From Pseudomonas fluorescens (GTDB lineage: Bacteria; Pseudomonadota; Gammaproteobacteria; Pseudomonadales; Pseudomonadaceae): a stretch of 64,000 nt of DNA. Shown here in pieces: positions 17,809 through 27,520 of this stretch. The translations under genes were made by a program, and so were the position numbers. The notes below the pieces were generated by a model, which saw nothing but the letters and a program-made list of their open reading frames with translations, was not told the origin of the DNA and made no database searches. Location of the stretch: positions 540,501 to 604,500 of the forward strand of contig NZ_CP078138.1 of the NCBI RefSeq assembly GCF_019212185.1, given 5' to 3'. Each line of letters opens with the position of its first letter. Positions within the stretch are counted from its first letter, which is position 1.

Positions 17809-17938
17809 TAAAGACGTATGCGTATGAGTCACGAAGACTCGACCATCGTCCACTGATTCGCTGGCAAGCATTGTTGCTCGCCGGCTCGCTCGCCCACCGC
17901 CTGGGTTGGTTTGGATTGATTGCTGAGGAGTGCTTTTC

Positions 17939-19621
17939 GTGACCGAGAATAAACCGACGAAGTTTCGTGACGTAGAAATCCGCGCTGCTCGCGGCAACCA
18001 GCTGACCGCCAAGAGCTGGTTGACCGAAGCGCCGCTGCGCATGTTGATGAACAACCTCGACCCGCAAGTGGCTGAGAACCCGAAAGAGCTGGTGGTTTAC
18101 GGCGGTATCGGTCGCGCAGCGCGTAACTGGGAATGCTACGACAAGATCGTCGAGAGCCTGACTAACCTGAACGACGACGAGACCCTGCTGGTGCAATCCG
18201 GCAAGCCGGTCGGCGTGTTCAAGACCCACAGCAATGCCCCGCGCGTGCTGATCGCCAACTCCAACCTGGTGCCACACTGGGCGAACTGGGAACACTTCAA
18301 CGAACTGGATGCCAAGGGCCTGGCCATGTACGGCCAGATGACCGCCGGCAGCTGGATCTACATCGGCAGCCAGGGCATCGTTCAGGGCACCTACGAAACC
18401 TTCGTCGAAGCCGGTCGCCAGCACTACAACGACAACCTCACCGGCAAGTGGGTCCTGACTGCAGGCCTCGGTGGCATGGGCGGCGCCCAGCCACTGGCGG
18501 CAACCCTGGCCGGTGCGTGCTCGCTGAACATCGAATGCCAGCAGGTGAGCATCGACTTCCGCCTGAACAGCCGTTATGTCGACGAGCAGGCCAAAGACCT
18601 CGACGACGCCCTGGCGCGCATCGCCAAGTACACCAAGGAAGGCAAGGCGATCTCCATCGCGTTGCTGGGTAACGCGGCTGAAATTCTGCCGGAATTGATC
18701 AAGCGTGGCGTGCGCCCGGACATGGTCACCGACCAGACCAGCGCCCACGACCCTCTCAACGGTTACCTGCCGGCTGGCTGGACCTGGGAAGAGTACCGCG
18801 CTCGCGCCAAGACCGAGCCCGCCGCTGTGGTCAAGGCCGCCAAGCAATCGATGGCCGTTCACGTCAAAGCTATGCTTGAGTTCCAGAAGCAGGGCGTACC
18901 GACTTTCGACTACGGCAACAACATTCGTCAGATGGCTCAGGAAGAAGGCGTGGAAAACGCTTTCGACTTCCCAGGTTTCGTTCCTGCCTACATCCGTCCA
19001 CTGTTCTGCCGTGGCATCGGCCCGTTCCGCTGGGCAGCCCTGTCGGGTGATCCGCAGGACATCTACAAGACCGACGCCAAGGTCAAGGAACTGATCCCGG
19101 ACGACGCCCACCTGCACAACTGGCTGGACATGGCGCGCGAGCGCATCAGCTTCCAGGGTCTGCCGGCGCGTATCTGCTGGGTGGGCCTGGGCCTGCGCGC
19201 CAAGCTCGGCCTGGCGTTCAACGAAATGGTCCGCAGCGGCGAACTGTCGGCGCCGATTGTGATCGGTCGCGACCACCTGGACTCCGGTTCGGTAGCGAGC
19301 CCGAACCGCGAAACCGAATCGATGCAGGACGGTTCCGACGCCGTGTCCGACTGGCCACTGCTCAACGCCCTGCTCAACACTGCGAGCGGCGCGACCTGGG
19401 TCTCCCTGCACCATGGCGGCGGCGTCGGCATGGGCTTCAGCCAGCACTCGGGCATGGTGATCGTCTGCGACGGTACCGACGAAGCGGCTGAGCGCATCGC
19501 TCGCGTGCTGCACAACGATCCGGCCACTGGTGTTATGCGTCACGCCGATGCCGGTTACCAGATCGCGATCGACTGTGCCAAGGAACAAGGCCTGAACCTG
19601 CCGATGATTACCGGCCAGTAA
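17939..19621 (+). CDS. hutU: Urocanate hydratase
   Basis: Converts urocanate to 4-imidazolone-5-propionate using tightly bound NAD+; cytosolic. 560 residues from the GTG at 17939, chosen because GAGGAG (17925-17930) sits eight bases upstream; the frame opens three codons earlier at another GTG that overlaps the ribosome site. The NAD-binding [12 protein letters not shown] loop is present. Cys413 in ARICWVGLG corresponds to the active-site Cys410 of the P. putida enzyme, an offset of three residues. First gene of hutU-hutH-hutT-hutI-hutG, expressed from the sigma-54 promoter/HutC operator upstream. Confidence 0.98.
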   Translation: MTENKPTKFRDVEIRAARGNQLTAKSWLTEAPLRMLMNNLDPQVAENPKELVVYGGIGRAARNWECYDKIVESLTNLNDDETLLVQSGKPVGVFKTHSNAPRVLIANSNLVPHWANWEHFNELDAKGLAMYGQMTAGSWIYIGSQGIVQGTYETFVEAGRQHYNDNLTGKWVLTAGLGGMGGAQPLAATLAGACSLNIECQQVSIDFRLNSRYVDEQAKDLDDALARIAKYTKEGKAISIALLGNAAEILPELIKRGVRPDMVTDQTSAHDPLNGYLPAGWTWEEYRARAKTEPAAVVKAAKQSMAVHVKAMLEFQKQGVPTFDYGNNIRQMAQEEGVENAFDFPGFVPAYIRPLFCRGIGPFRWAALSGDPQDIYKTDAKVKELIPDDAHLHNWLDMARERISFQGLPARICWVGLGLRAKLGLAFNEMVRSGELSAPIVIGRDHLDSGSVASPNRETESMQDGSDAVSDWPLLNALLNTASGATWVSLHHGGGVGMGFSQHSGMVIVCDGTDEAAERIARVLHNDPATGVMRHADAGYQIAIDCAKEQGLNLPMITGQ

Positions 19622-19631
19622 CGCACTACCC

Positions 19632-19660
19632 GTAGGAGCCGGCGGGCAGCCAGCTCCTAC
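19632..19660. repeat. Single REP between hutU and hutH
   Basis: GTAGGAGC ... GCTCCTAC inverted repeat enclosing a GC-rich core, 11 bases after the hutU stop. It would form a stem in the hut mRNA and could stabilise the hutU 3' end or reduce read-through. The remaining 220 bases before hutH hold no clear gene. Confidence 0.65.
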
Positions 19661-19881
19661 ATCAGTGATGTCGGCAGAGATTGCTTGTGTGGGCTGAAAA
19701 CCGTGGATTAATGACCGTGCTGTTGAAAGACCCGGCCTCGCTGCAAGAGACTTTTGCCGATTTGTACTGACTTCTAACTAAGACCAGCGTGCCAAGGCGC
19801 CACCCCTCAAAAGCGGGAAGCGACGGACAACGGATACTTCCGGAGCGTCTGGTTAATAAAACTCTCAAAAGGAGAATGAAT

Positions 19882-21414
19882 GTGACTGCGCTGAACCTCA
19901 TCCCAGGCCAACTGAGCCTTGCCCAACTGCGTGCCGTGTATCAACAGCCGGTGCGTGTGACCCTGGACGACAGTGCTTCGGCACAGATCGACGCCAGCGT
20001 GGCCTGTGTGGAACAGATCCTCGCGGAAAACCGTACCGCCTACGGCATCAACACCGGTTTCGGCCTGCTGGCCTCGACCCGCATTGCCAGCGAAGACCTG
20101 GAAAACCTGCAGCGCTCCCTGGTGCTGTCCCACGCCGCCGGTGTCGGCGAGCCGATCAGCGATGCGCTGGTGCGCCTGATCATGGTGCTCAAGGTCAACA
20201 GCCTGAGCCGTGGTTTCTCTGGTATCCGTCGGCTGGTGATCGATGCTTTGATCGCCCTGATCAATGCCGAGGTCTACCCGCACATTCCGTTGAAAGGTTC
20301 GGTCGGTGCCTCCGGCGACCTCGCACCGCTGGCGCACATGTCGCTGGTGCTGCTGGGCGAAGGCAAGGCCCGCTACAAAGGCGAATGGCTGGAAGCTACC
20401 GAAGCGCTGAAAGTCGCCGGCCTGACGCCGCTGACCCTGGCCGCCAAAGAAGGCTTGGCGCTGCTCAACGGTACCCAAGTCTCGACGGCTTACGCCCTGC
20501 GCGGTCTGTTTGAAGGTGAAGACCTGTTCGCCGGTGCCCTGGCCCTGGGCGGCCTGACCGTTGAAGCGGTGCTGGGTTCGCGCTCGCCGTTCGACGCGCG
20601 CATCCACGCAGCCCGTGGCCAGAAGGGCCAGATCGACGCGGCCGCAGCCTACCGCGACCTACTGGGCGAGCGCAGTGAAGTGTCTGATTCGCACCAGAAC
20701 TGCGACAAGGTCCAGGACCCTTACTCCCTGCGTTGCCAGCCGCAAGTCATGGGCGCCTGCCTGACTCAGTTCCGTCAGGCCGCTGAAGTGCTGGCCGTCG
20801 AAGCCAACGCCGTGTCGGATAACCCGCTGGTGTTCGCTGCTGAAGGCGACGTGATTTCCGGTGGTAACTTCCACGCCGAGCCAGTGGCCATGGCCGCTGA
20901 CAACATGGCCCTGGCCATCGCGGAAATCGGCTCCCTGAGCGAGCGCCGCATTTCGTTGATGATGGACAAGCACATGTCGCAACTGCCGCCGTTCCTGGTG
21001 GCCAACGGTGGCGTCAACTCCGGCTTCATGATCGCCCAGGTGACTGCGGCGGCACTGGCCAGCGAAAACAAGGCACTGGCACACCCGCATTCGGTAGACA
21101 GCCTGCCGACTTCCGCCAACCAGGAAGACCACGTGTCCATGGCGCCAGCCGCTGGTAAGCGTTTGTGGGAAATGGCTGAAAACACCCGTGGTGTTCTCGC
21201 AGTCGAGTGGCTGGCTGCCTGCCAGGGCCTGGACCTGCGCGACGGCCTGAAAACCTCGTCGAAGCTGGAACAAGCCCGTACCATCCTGCGCGCCAAAGTG
21301 CCGTTCTACGAGAAGGACCGCTTCTTCGCGCCGGACATCAACGCTGCCTGCGAGCTGCTGGCTTCGCGCTGCCTGAATGAACTGGTGACGGCGAAGTTGC
21401 TGCCAAGCCTGTAA
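19882..21414 (+). CDS. hutH: Histidine ammonia-lyase
   Basis: Deaminates L-histidine to urocanate, the first step of the pathway. 510 residues, identical in length to the P. putida enzyme. GTG 19882 was chosen: AAAGGAG ends eight bases before it, whereas the ATG at 19876 is only two bases from the ribosome site, and the N-terminus [17 protein letters not shown] matches the family. The autocatalytic MIO triad Ala-Ser-Gly lies in [12 protein letters not shown] (A143-S144-G145). C-terminal [17 protein letters not shown] and Gln/Glu active-site segments are present. The 260-base gap after hutU suggests it may have an extra promoter of its own. Confidence 0.98.
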   Translation: MTALNLIPGQLSLAQLRAVYQQPVRVTLDDSASAQIDASVACVEQILAENRTAYGINTGFGLLASTRIASEDLENLQRSLVLSHAAGVGEPISDALVRLIMVLKVNSLSRGFSGIRRLVIDALIALINAEVYPHIPLKGSVGASGDLAPLAHMSLVLLGEGKARYKGEWLEATEALKVAGLTPLTLAAKEGLALLNGTQVSTAYALRGLFEGEDLFAGALALGGLTVEAVLGSRSPFDARIHAARGQKGQIDAAAAYRDLLGERSEVSDSHQNCDKVQDPYSLRCQPQVMGACLTQFRQAAEVLAVEANAVSDNPLVFAAEGDVISGGNFHAEPVAMAADNMALAIAEIGSLSERRISLMMDKHMSQLPPFLVANGGVNSGFMIAQVTAAALASENKALAHPHSVDSLPTSANQEDHVSMAPAAGKRLWEMAENTRGVLAVEWLAACQGLDLRDGLKTSSKLEQARTILRAKVPFYEKDRFFAPDINAACELLASRCLNELVTAKLLPSL

Positions 21415-21452
21415 GGGTCCCATCGCGGGCAAGTCGAATCGTCGCACCGCCG

Positions 21453-21484
21453 CTCCCACAAGGATTGCGCTGAACTTGTGGGAG
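21453..21484. repeat. Short inverted repeat, degenerate REP, between hutH and hutT
   Basis: CTCCCACAAG and CTTGTGGGAG (10 bp, 12-base spacer) with REP-like flanks. It may form a weak intercistronic stem. Confidence 0.5.
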
Positions 21485-21517
21485 TCGGTTTGTTTGCGAT
21501 GCGTTTTTTGCGTCGAT

Positions 21518-21525
21518 AAAAATAA
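21518..21525 (+). promoter_or_regulatory. Hfq/Crc catabolite-activity motif upstream of hutT
   Basis: AAAAATAA fits the AANAANAA motif bound by Hfq with Crc in pseudomonads. It sits immediately upstream of the AGGGA ribosome site and 13 bases before the hutT ATG, where binding would block initiation and give carbon catabolite repression of histidine uptake. Confidence 0.45.
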
Positions 21526-21537
21526 TAGGGACGAGCA

Positions 21538-22947
21538 ATGCAACAGCCAGACAAAGGCTTGAAACGCGGGCTATCCGCCCGACATATTCGCTTCATGGCG
21601 CTGGGGTCGGCGATCGGCACCGGGCTTTTCTACGGCTCCGCCTCAGCCATTCAAATGGCCGGCCCTGCCGTGCTGCTGGCCTACCTGATTGGTGGCGCCG
21701 CCGTCTTCATGGTCATGCGCGCCCTGGGCGAGATGGCCGTGCACAACCCGGTCTCGGGTTCCTTTGGCCATTACGCCAGCACCTACCTGGGGCCCATGTC
21801 CGGCTTCATCCTGGGCTGGACCTACGCCTTCGAGATGATCATTGTGTGCCTGGCCGACGTCACGGCCTTCGGCATCTACATGGGTTTCTGGTTCCCGGAA
21901 GTCGCGCGCTGGATCTGGGTGCTGGGCATCGTGCTGCTGATCGGTGGGCTGAACCTGTGCAACGTCAAGGTTTTTGGCGAGATGGAGTTCTGGCTGTCGC
22001 TGCTGAAAGTCGCGGCCATCGTCGCGATGATCCTCGGCGGCTTCGGCATCATGCTGTTCGGCATCGGTTCGGCCAGCACTGAGCAGGCCACCGGCGTCAG
22101 CAACCTCTGGGCTCATGGCGGTTTCATGCCCAATGGCATCGGCGGCGTTATCGCTTCCTTGGCAGTCGTCATGTTCGCCTTCGGCGGTATCGAAATCATC
22201 GGCATCACCGCCGGCGAAGCCAAGAACCCGCAACGGGTGATTCCGCAGGCGATCAACGCCGTACCCCTGCGAATCCTGTTGTTCTACGTGCTGACCCTGT
22301 TCGTGTTGATGGCAATCTTTCCTTGGCCGCAAATCGGCAGCCAGGGCAGCCCGTTCGTGCAGATTTTCGACAGCCTGGGCATCAGCTCTGCGGCAATCGT
22401 CCTGAACATCGTGGTGATTTCGGCCGCAGTCTCGGCGATCAACAGCGACATCTTTGGCGCCGGGCGCATGATGTACGGCCTGGCCCAGCAAGGTCACGCA
22501 CCGAAAGGCTTCGCGCAACTGTCCAAGCAGGGCGTGCCGTGGATGACCGTAGTGGTCATGGGCGCTGCGTTGCTCGGCGGCGTGGTGCTGAACTACCTGA
22601 TCCCCAAGGACGTGTTCCTGGTGATCGCTTCGATCGCGACCTTCGCTACCGTCTGGGTCTGGCTGATGATTCTGGTCACCCAAGTCGCCATGCGTCGCTC
22701 CATGACCCGTGAGCAGGTCGCTGCGCTGCAATTCCCGGTACCGTTCTGGCCCTATGCGCCGGCCGCGGCGATCGTCTTCATGCTGTTCGTCTTTGGTGTA
22801 CTGGGTTACTTCCCGGACACCCAGGCCGCGCTGGTGGTGGGTGCCGTATGGATCGTCCTGCTGGTGATTGCTTATAAACTGTGGGTCAAGCCGGCGGCCG
22901 CACAGCCGGTCGAAGTCGCCCGCGACGCTTCAACCTCTCATCGATAA
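21538..22947 (+). CDS. hutT: Histidine permease, APC amino acid permease family
   Basis: 469-residue inner-membrane amino acid/proton symporter with about twelve helices. The amino acid permease signature [19 protein letters not shown] at the N-terminus and [17 protein letters not shown] in helix 2-3 identify the ProY/HisP-like branch. Position between hutH and hutI makes L-histidine the likely substrate (urocanate less likely). hutI starts 17 bases after its stop. Confidence 0.94.
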   Translation: MQQPDKGLKRGLSARHIRFMALGSAIGTGLFYGSASAIQMAGPAVLLAYLIGGAAVFMVMRALGEMAVHNPVSGSFGHYASTYLGPMSGFILGWTYAFEMIIVCLADVTAFGIYMGFWFPEVARWIWVLGIVLLIGGLNLCNVKVFGEMEFWLSLLKVAAIVAMILGGFGIMLFGIGSASTEQATGVSNLWAHGGFMPNGIGGVIASLAVVMFAFGGIEIIGITAGEAKNPQRVIPQAINAVPLRILLFYVLTLFVLMAIFPWPQIGSQGSPFVQIFDSLGISSAAIVLNIVVISAAVSAINSDIFGAGRMMYGLAQQGHAPKGFAQLSKQGVPWMTVVVMGAALLGGVVLNYLIPKDVFLVIASIATFATVWVWLMILVTQVAMRRSMTREQVAALQFPVPFWPYAPAAAIVFMLFVFGVLGYFPDTQAALVVGAVWIVLLVIAYKLWVKPAAAQPVEVARDASTSHR

Positions 22948-22964
22948 CCCCACGGAGGCCCGGG

Positions 22965-24170
22965 ATGAAAACCCTCTGGCAACACTGTAACGTCGCAAGC
23001 ATGGCGCAAGGCACCTACTCGATCATCGAGGATGCCGCCATCGTGACGTCCGGTGCGCTCATTGAGTGGATCGGCCCACGTCGTGAGCTGCCGTCCGATT
23101 ACTATCCTGAGGTCCACGACCTCGGCGGCGCTTGGGTCACCCCGGGCCTGATCGACTGCCACACCCACACGGTGTTCGGCGGCAACCGCAGCGATGAATT
23201 CGAGAAGCGCCTGCAAGGTGTCAGCTACGCGGAAATCGCCGCCAGCGGTGGCGGCATCGCCAGCACCGTGCGCGCCACCCGCGAGGCCAGCGAAGATCAA
23301 CTGTTCGCCAGCGCCGCCAAACGCCTGAAAAGCCTGATGCGCGACGGTGTCACCAGCATCGAGATCAAGTCCGGCTACGGCCTCGACCTGGCCAACGAAG
23401 GCAAGATGTTGCGGGTCGCCCGGCGTCTCGGCGAAGCGTTTCCGATCAGCGTGCGCACCACCTGCCTCGCCGCCCACGCCTTGCCGCCGGAGTACAAGGA
23501 CCGCGCTGACGACTACATCGAACACATCTGCAGCGAGATGCTCCCGGCCCTGGCGGCCGATGGCCTGGTGGACGCGGTGGATGCGTTCTGCGAGTACCTG
23601 GCGTTTTCCCCGGCGCAAGTCGAGAAAGTGTTCATTGCCGCGCAGCAACTCGGTTTGCCGGTGAAATTGCACGCCGAGCAACTGTCGTCGCTGCACGGCT
23701 CCAGCCTGGCGGCGCGTTACCAGGCGTTGTCCGCCGACCACCTGGAGTTCATGACCGAAGACGACGCCATCGCCATGGCCGCCTCCGGTACGGTCGCGGT
23801 GCTGTTGCCGGGGGCGTTCTACTTCCTGCGGGAAACCCAGCTGCCGCCGATGGATGCTTTGCGCAAACACAAGGTGAAGATTGCCATTGCCAGTGACCTC
23901 AACCCGGGCACCTCGCCGGCGCTGTCGGTGCGCTTGATGCTGAACATGGCCTGCACCTGTTTGCGCATGACCCCGGAAGAAGCCCTGGCCGGCGCGACTA
24001 TTCACGCCGCCACGGCGTTGGGCATGGAGCAGACTCACGGTTCGCTGGAAGTGGGCAAGGTCGCGGATTTTGTCGCCTGGCAAATCGATCGTCCCGCCGA
24101 CCTGTCGTACTGGCTGGGCGGCGAACTGGAAAAACGCGTCGTGCGCCACGGCGTCGAAGTCGAGATTTAG
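22965..24170 (+). CDS. hutI: Imidazolonepropionase
   Basis: Metal-dependent amidohydrolase opening 4-imidazolone-5-propionate to N-formimino-L-glutamate. 401 residues from ATG 22965, with ACGGAGG seven bases upstream; the frame is open upstream into hutT but that is not the start. Metal ligands appear in [10 protein letters not shown] (about residue 65-74), then LHAEQLSS and the C-terminal [10 protein letters not shown]. Its stop overlaps the hutG ribosome site, so hutI and hutG are tightly coupled. Confidence 0.97.
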   Translation: MKTLWQHCNVASMAQGTYSIIEDAAIVTSGALIEWIGPRRELPSDYYPEVHDLGGAWVTPGLIDCHTHTVFGGNRSDEFEKRLQGVSYAEIAASGGGIASTVRATREASEDQLFASAAKRLKSLMRDGVTSIEIKSGYGLDLANEGKMLRVARRLGEAFPISVRTTCLAAHALPPEYKDRADDYIEHICSEMLPALAADGLVDAVDAFCEYLAFSPAQVEKVFIAAQQLGLPVKLHAEQLSSLHGSSLAARYQALSADHLEFMTEDDAIAMAASGTVAVLLPGAFYFLRETQLPPMDALRKHKVKIAIASDLNPGTSPALSVRLMLNMACTCLRMTPEEALAGATIHAATALGMEQTHGSLEVGKVADFVAWQIDRPADLSYWLGGELEKRVVRHGVEVEI

Positions 24171-24180
24171 GAGAGCAGCT

Positions 24181-24978
24181 GTGGATAAGGTTCTGAACTT
24201 CAAACAAGGCCGGGTGCCGCTGCTGATCAGCATGCCCCATGCCGGTACCCGTCTGACCCCGGCGGTCGAAGCCGGGTTGATTGCTGACGCGAAAAGCCTG
24301 CCGGACACCGACTGGCACATTCCGCAGCTCTACGACTTCGCCGCCGAGTTGGGCGCCAGCACCCTGGCGGCCGAGTACTCGCGCTTCGTCATCGACCTCA
24401 ACCGCCCGTCCGACGACAAGCCGCTGTACGTCGGCGCCACCACCGGCCTGTACCCGGCCACGCTGTTCGATGGGATTGCATTGTTCAAAGAGGGGCAGGA
24501 GCCGTCGAAAGAAGAGCGCGCCACTTATCTGCAGCAGATCTGGACCCCATACCACCAGACCCTGCAGAGCGAACTGGCACGGCTCAAAGCCGAGTTCGGC
24601 TACGCGCTGCTGTTCGACGCCCACTCGATCCGCTCGATCATCCCGCACCTGTTCGACGGCAAGCTGCCGGACTTCAACCTCGGCACCTTCAATGGCGCCA
24701 GTTGCGATCCGACGCTGGCCACCGAGTTGGAAGCAATCTGTGCTGGCCACAGCGGGTACAGTCACGTGTTGAACGGGCGCTTCAAGGGCGGCCACATCAC
24801 CCGCCATTACGGCAATCCGGTTGACAACATCCATGCGGTGCAACTGGAGCTGGGGCAGTGCACCTACATGGAAGAGTTCGAGCCGTTCCGTTATCGCCCG
24901 GATCTGGCGGCCCCGACCCAGGTGGTGCTCAAGCAACTGCTGCAAGGGATGTTGGCCTGGGGTCAGCAGCGCTATTGA
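24181..24978 (+). CDS. hutG: N-formylglutamate deformylase
   Basis: Releases formate from N-formyl-L-glutamate to give L-glutamate, completing the HutF-HutG five-step route. 265 residues from GTG 24181; AGGAGAG overlaps the end of hutI. Family motifs: LLISMPHAGTRL near the start, FVIDLNRPSDDKPLY, FDAHSIRSIIPHLFDGKLPDFNLG and FKGGHITRHYGNP, which together provide the metal and substrate residues. Last gene of the hutUHTIG operon, followed by a strong terminator. Confidence 0.97.
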   Translation: MDKVLNFKQGRVPLLISMPHAGTRLTPAVEAGLIADAKSLPDTDWHIPQLYDFAAELGASTLAAEYSRFVIDLNRPSDDKPLYVGATTGLYPATLFDGIALFKEGQEPSKEERATYLQQIWTPYHQTLQSELARLKAEFGYALLFDAHSIRSIIPHLFDGKLPDFNLGTFNGASCDPTLATELEAICAGHSGYSHVLNGRFKGGHITRHYGNPVDNIHAVQLELGQCTYMEEFEPFRYRPDLAAPTQVVLKQLLQGMLAWGQQRY

Positions 24979-24992
24979 TTGGCGGTCTTCGT

Positions 24993-25022
24993 GATCGCGC
25001 ATTTATGCGCGATCATTTTTTT
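24993..25022 (+). terminator. Rho-independent terminator of the hut operon
   Basis: GATCGCGCAT / ATGCGCGATC stem (24993-25014) followed by ATTTTTTT, 14 bases after hutG. Confidence 0.92.
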
Positions 25023-25147
25023 GCTGTGAATCGAGGAATTGGCCTACAGCAAATTCAGGCGGATTTCGGCGCCATCCACTCTGAAAAAAAATATTGTCTG
25101 CGAGAGCTTTTTCTCTTTCACGCAATTAACTTCAGGAAGGCGCGTTA

Positions 25148-25615
25148 ATGAAATCAAAATTACTGGTGTCGGCGTTTTTGATCCTTCTGACACAGCAGGT
25201 CCAGGCGCTTGATATCGAGCATTGCCCTCTGCCTCAAGTCATCAAAAATACCAATGGCATCTACACGGCGCTGACGATCAGCCGAAAAGGGCAATGGGTT
25301 GGCACCGCAACGGCGCCTCGCCCGAGTTCAAGCGACCGTTTTTCAGTCGATGAGGTCAAGACCTTTGATGGCGCAGTTTTTTATACGACACCGCAAAACG
25401 GGATCGCCCGAGGTGTGCTGAGCCGTTGCATGTACACAAACAGGGGGGGAGAGCGCCTGGACTTGCATTATCGTCCGGATGTTCGGCCTGACCTGGCCGT
25501 CAAATTGCTCGATATCAAAAAATGGCAACTGCAACCGGCGTCTGCCACCGGGTTGCAAACCTATCTTTGCAAGAGCAAAGAGCAGGGTGGGTGTGTTTTT
25601 GCCCTGATCGAATGA
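25148..25615 (+). CDS. Secreted DUF3757-like small protein
   Basis: 155 residues with an obvious Sec signal peptide (KSKLLVSAFLILLTQQVQA, cleavage before LDIEHC). The mature ~135 residues contain four cysteines (IEHCPLPQ, LSRCMYTN, TYLCKSKEQ, GGCVF), probably as disulphides, and a beta-rich pattern; CPxP after the signal peptide resembles DUF3757 proteins. AGGAAGG sits eight bases before the ATG. Codon use is noticeably more AT-rich than in hutG or pip, suggesting a recent acquisition or weak expression. It stands alone after the hut terminator. Function unknown. Confidence 0.75.
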   Translation: MKSKLLVSAFLILLTQQVQALDIEHCPLPQVIKNTNGIYTALTISRKGQWVGTATAPRPSSSDRFSVDEVKTFDGAVFYTTPQNGIARGVLSRCMYTNRGGERLDLHYRPDVRPDLAVKLLDIKKWQLQPASATGLQTYLCKSKEQGGCVFALIE

Positions 25616-25837
25616 TGTGACCAGCATCAAGTAAGTCGATTGACCGCCTGGGCATTGCGCAGGCGGCGAACCATGGTCGACGGGTGGTCACCGTTGCGCA
25701 AACCTGCTCGGGCGCACGGCTGACAAATTGTGACCTCGCACGGACATGCTCATTGGCGCTATTCGGGTTTATGATGCCCAACGGCAGAATAATAGAAGTC
25801 CCCCCAGGGATGACCTCGACCCCTTACGGAGCGCGCA

Positions 25838-26809
25838 ATGCAGACTTTGTACCCGCAGATCAAACCCTACGCCCGGCATGATCTGGCCGTCGATGAAACC
25901 CACACCCTGTATGTCGACGAAAGCGGATCACCGGAAGGTTTGCCGGTCGTGTTCATTCACGGTGGCCCCGGGGCCGGCTGCGACGCGGCGAGCCGCTGCT
26001 ATTTCGATCCGAACCTTTACCGCATCGTCACCTTCGACCAGCGCGGTTGTGGCCGCTCGACCCCTCACGCCAGCGTGGAAAACAACACCACCTGGGACCT
26101 GGTGGCGGATATGGAGAAAATTCGCCAGCACTTGAATATCGATAAATGGGTGCTGTTCGGCGGCTCCTGGGGTTCGACCCTGGCCCTGGCCTATGCGCAA
26201 ACCCATCCCGACCGTGTCCATGGTCTGATCGTGCGTGGGATCTTTCTCGCCCGCCCGCAAGAAATCGAATGGTTCTACCAGGCAGGCGCCAGCCGCCTGT
26301 TCCCTGACTACTGGCAGGACTACATCGCGCCGATTCCTCAGGACGAGCGCCACGACTTGCTCGGCGCCTTCCACAAGCGCTTGGTGGGCAACGATCAGAT
26401 CGCCCAGATGCACGCCGCCAAGGCCTGGTCCCTGTGGGAAGGTCGTACCGCGACCCTGCGTCCGAACCCGCTGGTGGTCGATCGCTTCTCCGAACCGCAG
26501 CGCGCGCTGTCGATTGCCCGGATTGAATGCCACTACTTCACCAATAATGCTTTCCTCGAACCGGACCAGTTGATTCGTGACATGGGCAAGATCGCCCATC
26601 TGCCGGGCGTCATCGTCCATGGTCGCTACGATGTGATCTGCCCGCTGGACAACGCTTGGGAGCTGCACCAGAACTGGCCGAACAGCGAGCTGCAAGTGAT
26701 TCGCGACGCAGGCCACGCGGCTTCTGAGCCGGGCATCACTGATGCCCTGGTACGTGCGGCGAGCCAGATGGCGCGACGCCTGCTCGACCTGCCGCCGGAA
26801 GAAGCATGA
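25838..26809 (+). CDS. pip: Prolyl (proline) iminopeptidase
   Basis: Alpha/beta-hydrolase releasing N-terminal proline from peptides; cytosolic, 323 residues, normal length for the single-domain family. HGGPGAG oxyanion loop, DQRGCGRS, and the nucleophile elbow GGSWGST with Ser110; the Asp is in GRYDVICP and the His in [10 protein letters not shown] near the C-terminus. Its TGA overlaps the dtd ATG (ATGA), so the two are translationally coupled. Confidence 0.96.
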   Translation: MQTLYPQIKPYARHDLAVDETHTLYVDESGSPEGLPVVFIHGGPGAGCDAASRCYFDPNLYRIVTFDQRGCGRSTPHASVENNTTWDLVADMEKIRQHLNIDKWVLFGGSWGSTLALAYAQTHPDRVHGLIVRGIFLARPQEIEWFYQAGASRLFPDYWQDYIAPIPQDERHDLLGAFHKRLVGNDQIAQMHAAKAWSLWEGRTATLRPNPLVVDRFSEPQRALSIARIECHYFTNNAFLEPDQLIRDMGKIAHLPGVIVHGRYDVICPLDNAWELHQNWPNSELQVIRDAGHAASEPGITDALVRAASQMARRLLDLPPEEA

Positions 26810-27243
26810 AGGGCCTGCTGCAGCGCGTGCGGGGTGCGCGCGTCGAGGTAGCAGGGGAGATTGTCGGGGCGGTCGACCAAGGGTTGTTGGTGCTGGTCGC
26901 TGTCGAGCCTCAGGATTCCCGGGCAAGTGCCGACAAACTTCTGCATAAGCTGCTTAACTATCGGGTGTTCAGTGACGCCGAGGGCAAGATGAACCTGTCC
27001 TTGGCCGACGTTGGCGGTGGTTTGCTGCTGGTCTCGCAGTTCACCCTCGCCGCCGATACCAAAAATGGCCTGCGCCCAAGCTTTTCGACCGCTGCCCCTC
27101 CGGCACTCGGCGAAGAGCTTTTTGACTATCTATTAGGCAAAGCGCAACAGTTGCATGGCAATGTGGCATCAGGCAGATTTGGCGCGGACATGCAGGTGCA
27201 CCTGGTCAATGATGGCCCGGTGACCTTCCTGTTACAGACCTGA
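26806..27243 (+). CDS. dtd: D-aminoacyl-tRNA deacylase
   Basis: Hydrolyses D-amino acids (and mischarged Gly/Ala) from tRNA. 145 residues, full length. Both family signatures are present: [12 protein letters not shown] with the catalytic region, and the cross-subunit Gly-Pro element in VNDGPVTF near the C-terminus. Starts inside the pip stop codon. Confidence 0.97.
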   Translation: MKGLLQRVRGARVEVAGEIVGAVDQGLLVLVAVEPQDSRASADKLLHKLLNYRVFSDAEGKMNLSLADVGGGLLLVSQFTLAADTKNGLRPSFSTAAPPALGEELFDYLLGKAQQLHGNVASGRFGADMQVHLVNDGPVTFLLQT

Positions 27244-27520
27244 AAGCGTTTGAAACATCTTTTCCGGCGTGTTTCGGGATGAAACAGGGGTTTTTCGCAA
27301 TAAATACTTTGTTACCCCTGATGCGTTGTAACGCGGGCTACTAGATAATCCCGCGCTACGGGGATCAGCGTTCGTTGGCCCATTTTTGACTTAGGTAGAG
27401 ACTTGTTCGCGACCGTTTGGGGAATCATTTTGCCCCATCGGAGTCGGAACAATGCTCGCCAACCTGGCATATAGATAGCTGGCCGTTGGTTTTTTGATCT
27501 GTTTTCGGCGAGGGTTGCTC

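Larger units (their letters stand above)
17498..17938. other. Intergenic regulatory region between chemoreceptor and hutU
   Basis: 441 bases without a gene. The right half carries the sigma-54 promoter and HutC operator of hutU described separately. Further upstream the inverted hexamers TGTTAC (17617-17622) and GTAACA (17657-17662), 34 bases apart, match the half-sites I know for the activator CbrB, although the spacing is longer than in its best-known targets. They lie about 115-155 bases upstream of the sigma-54 promoter, a normal enhancer distance. The left part presumably contains the chemoreceptor promoter on the minus strand. No small open frame with a ribosome site stands out. Confidence 0.5.

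Noticed and set aside
14661..17938. RHS-chemoreceptor segment considered as a prophage or genomic island
   Set aside because: No integrase, attachment repeats or tRNA at the boundaries; only two genes.
17762..19588. 608-codon open frame antisense to hutU
   Set aside because: It runs through the hutU promoter and operator as well; no recognisable domain, no ribosome site.
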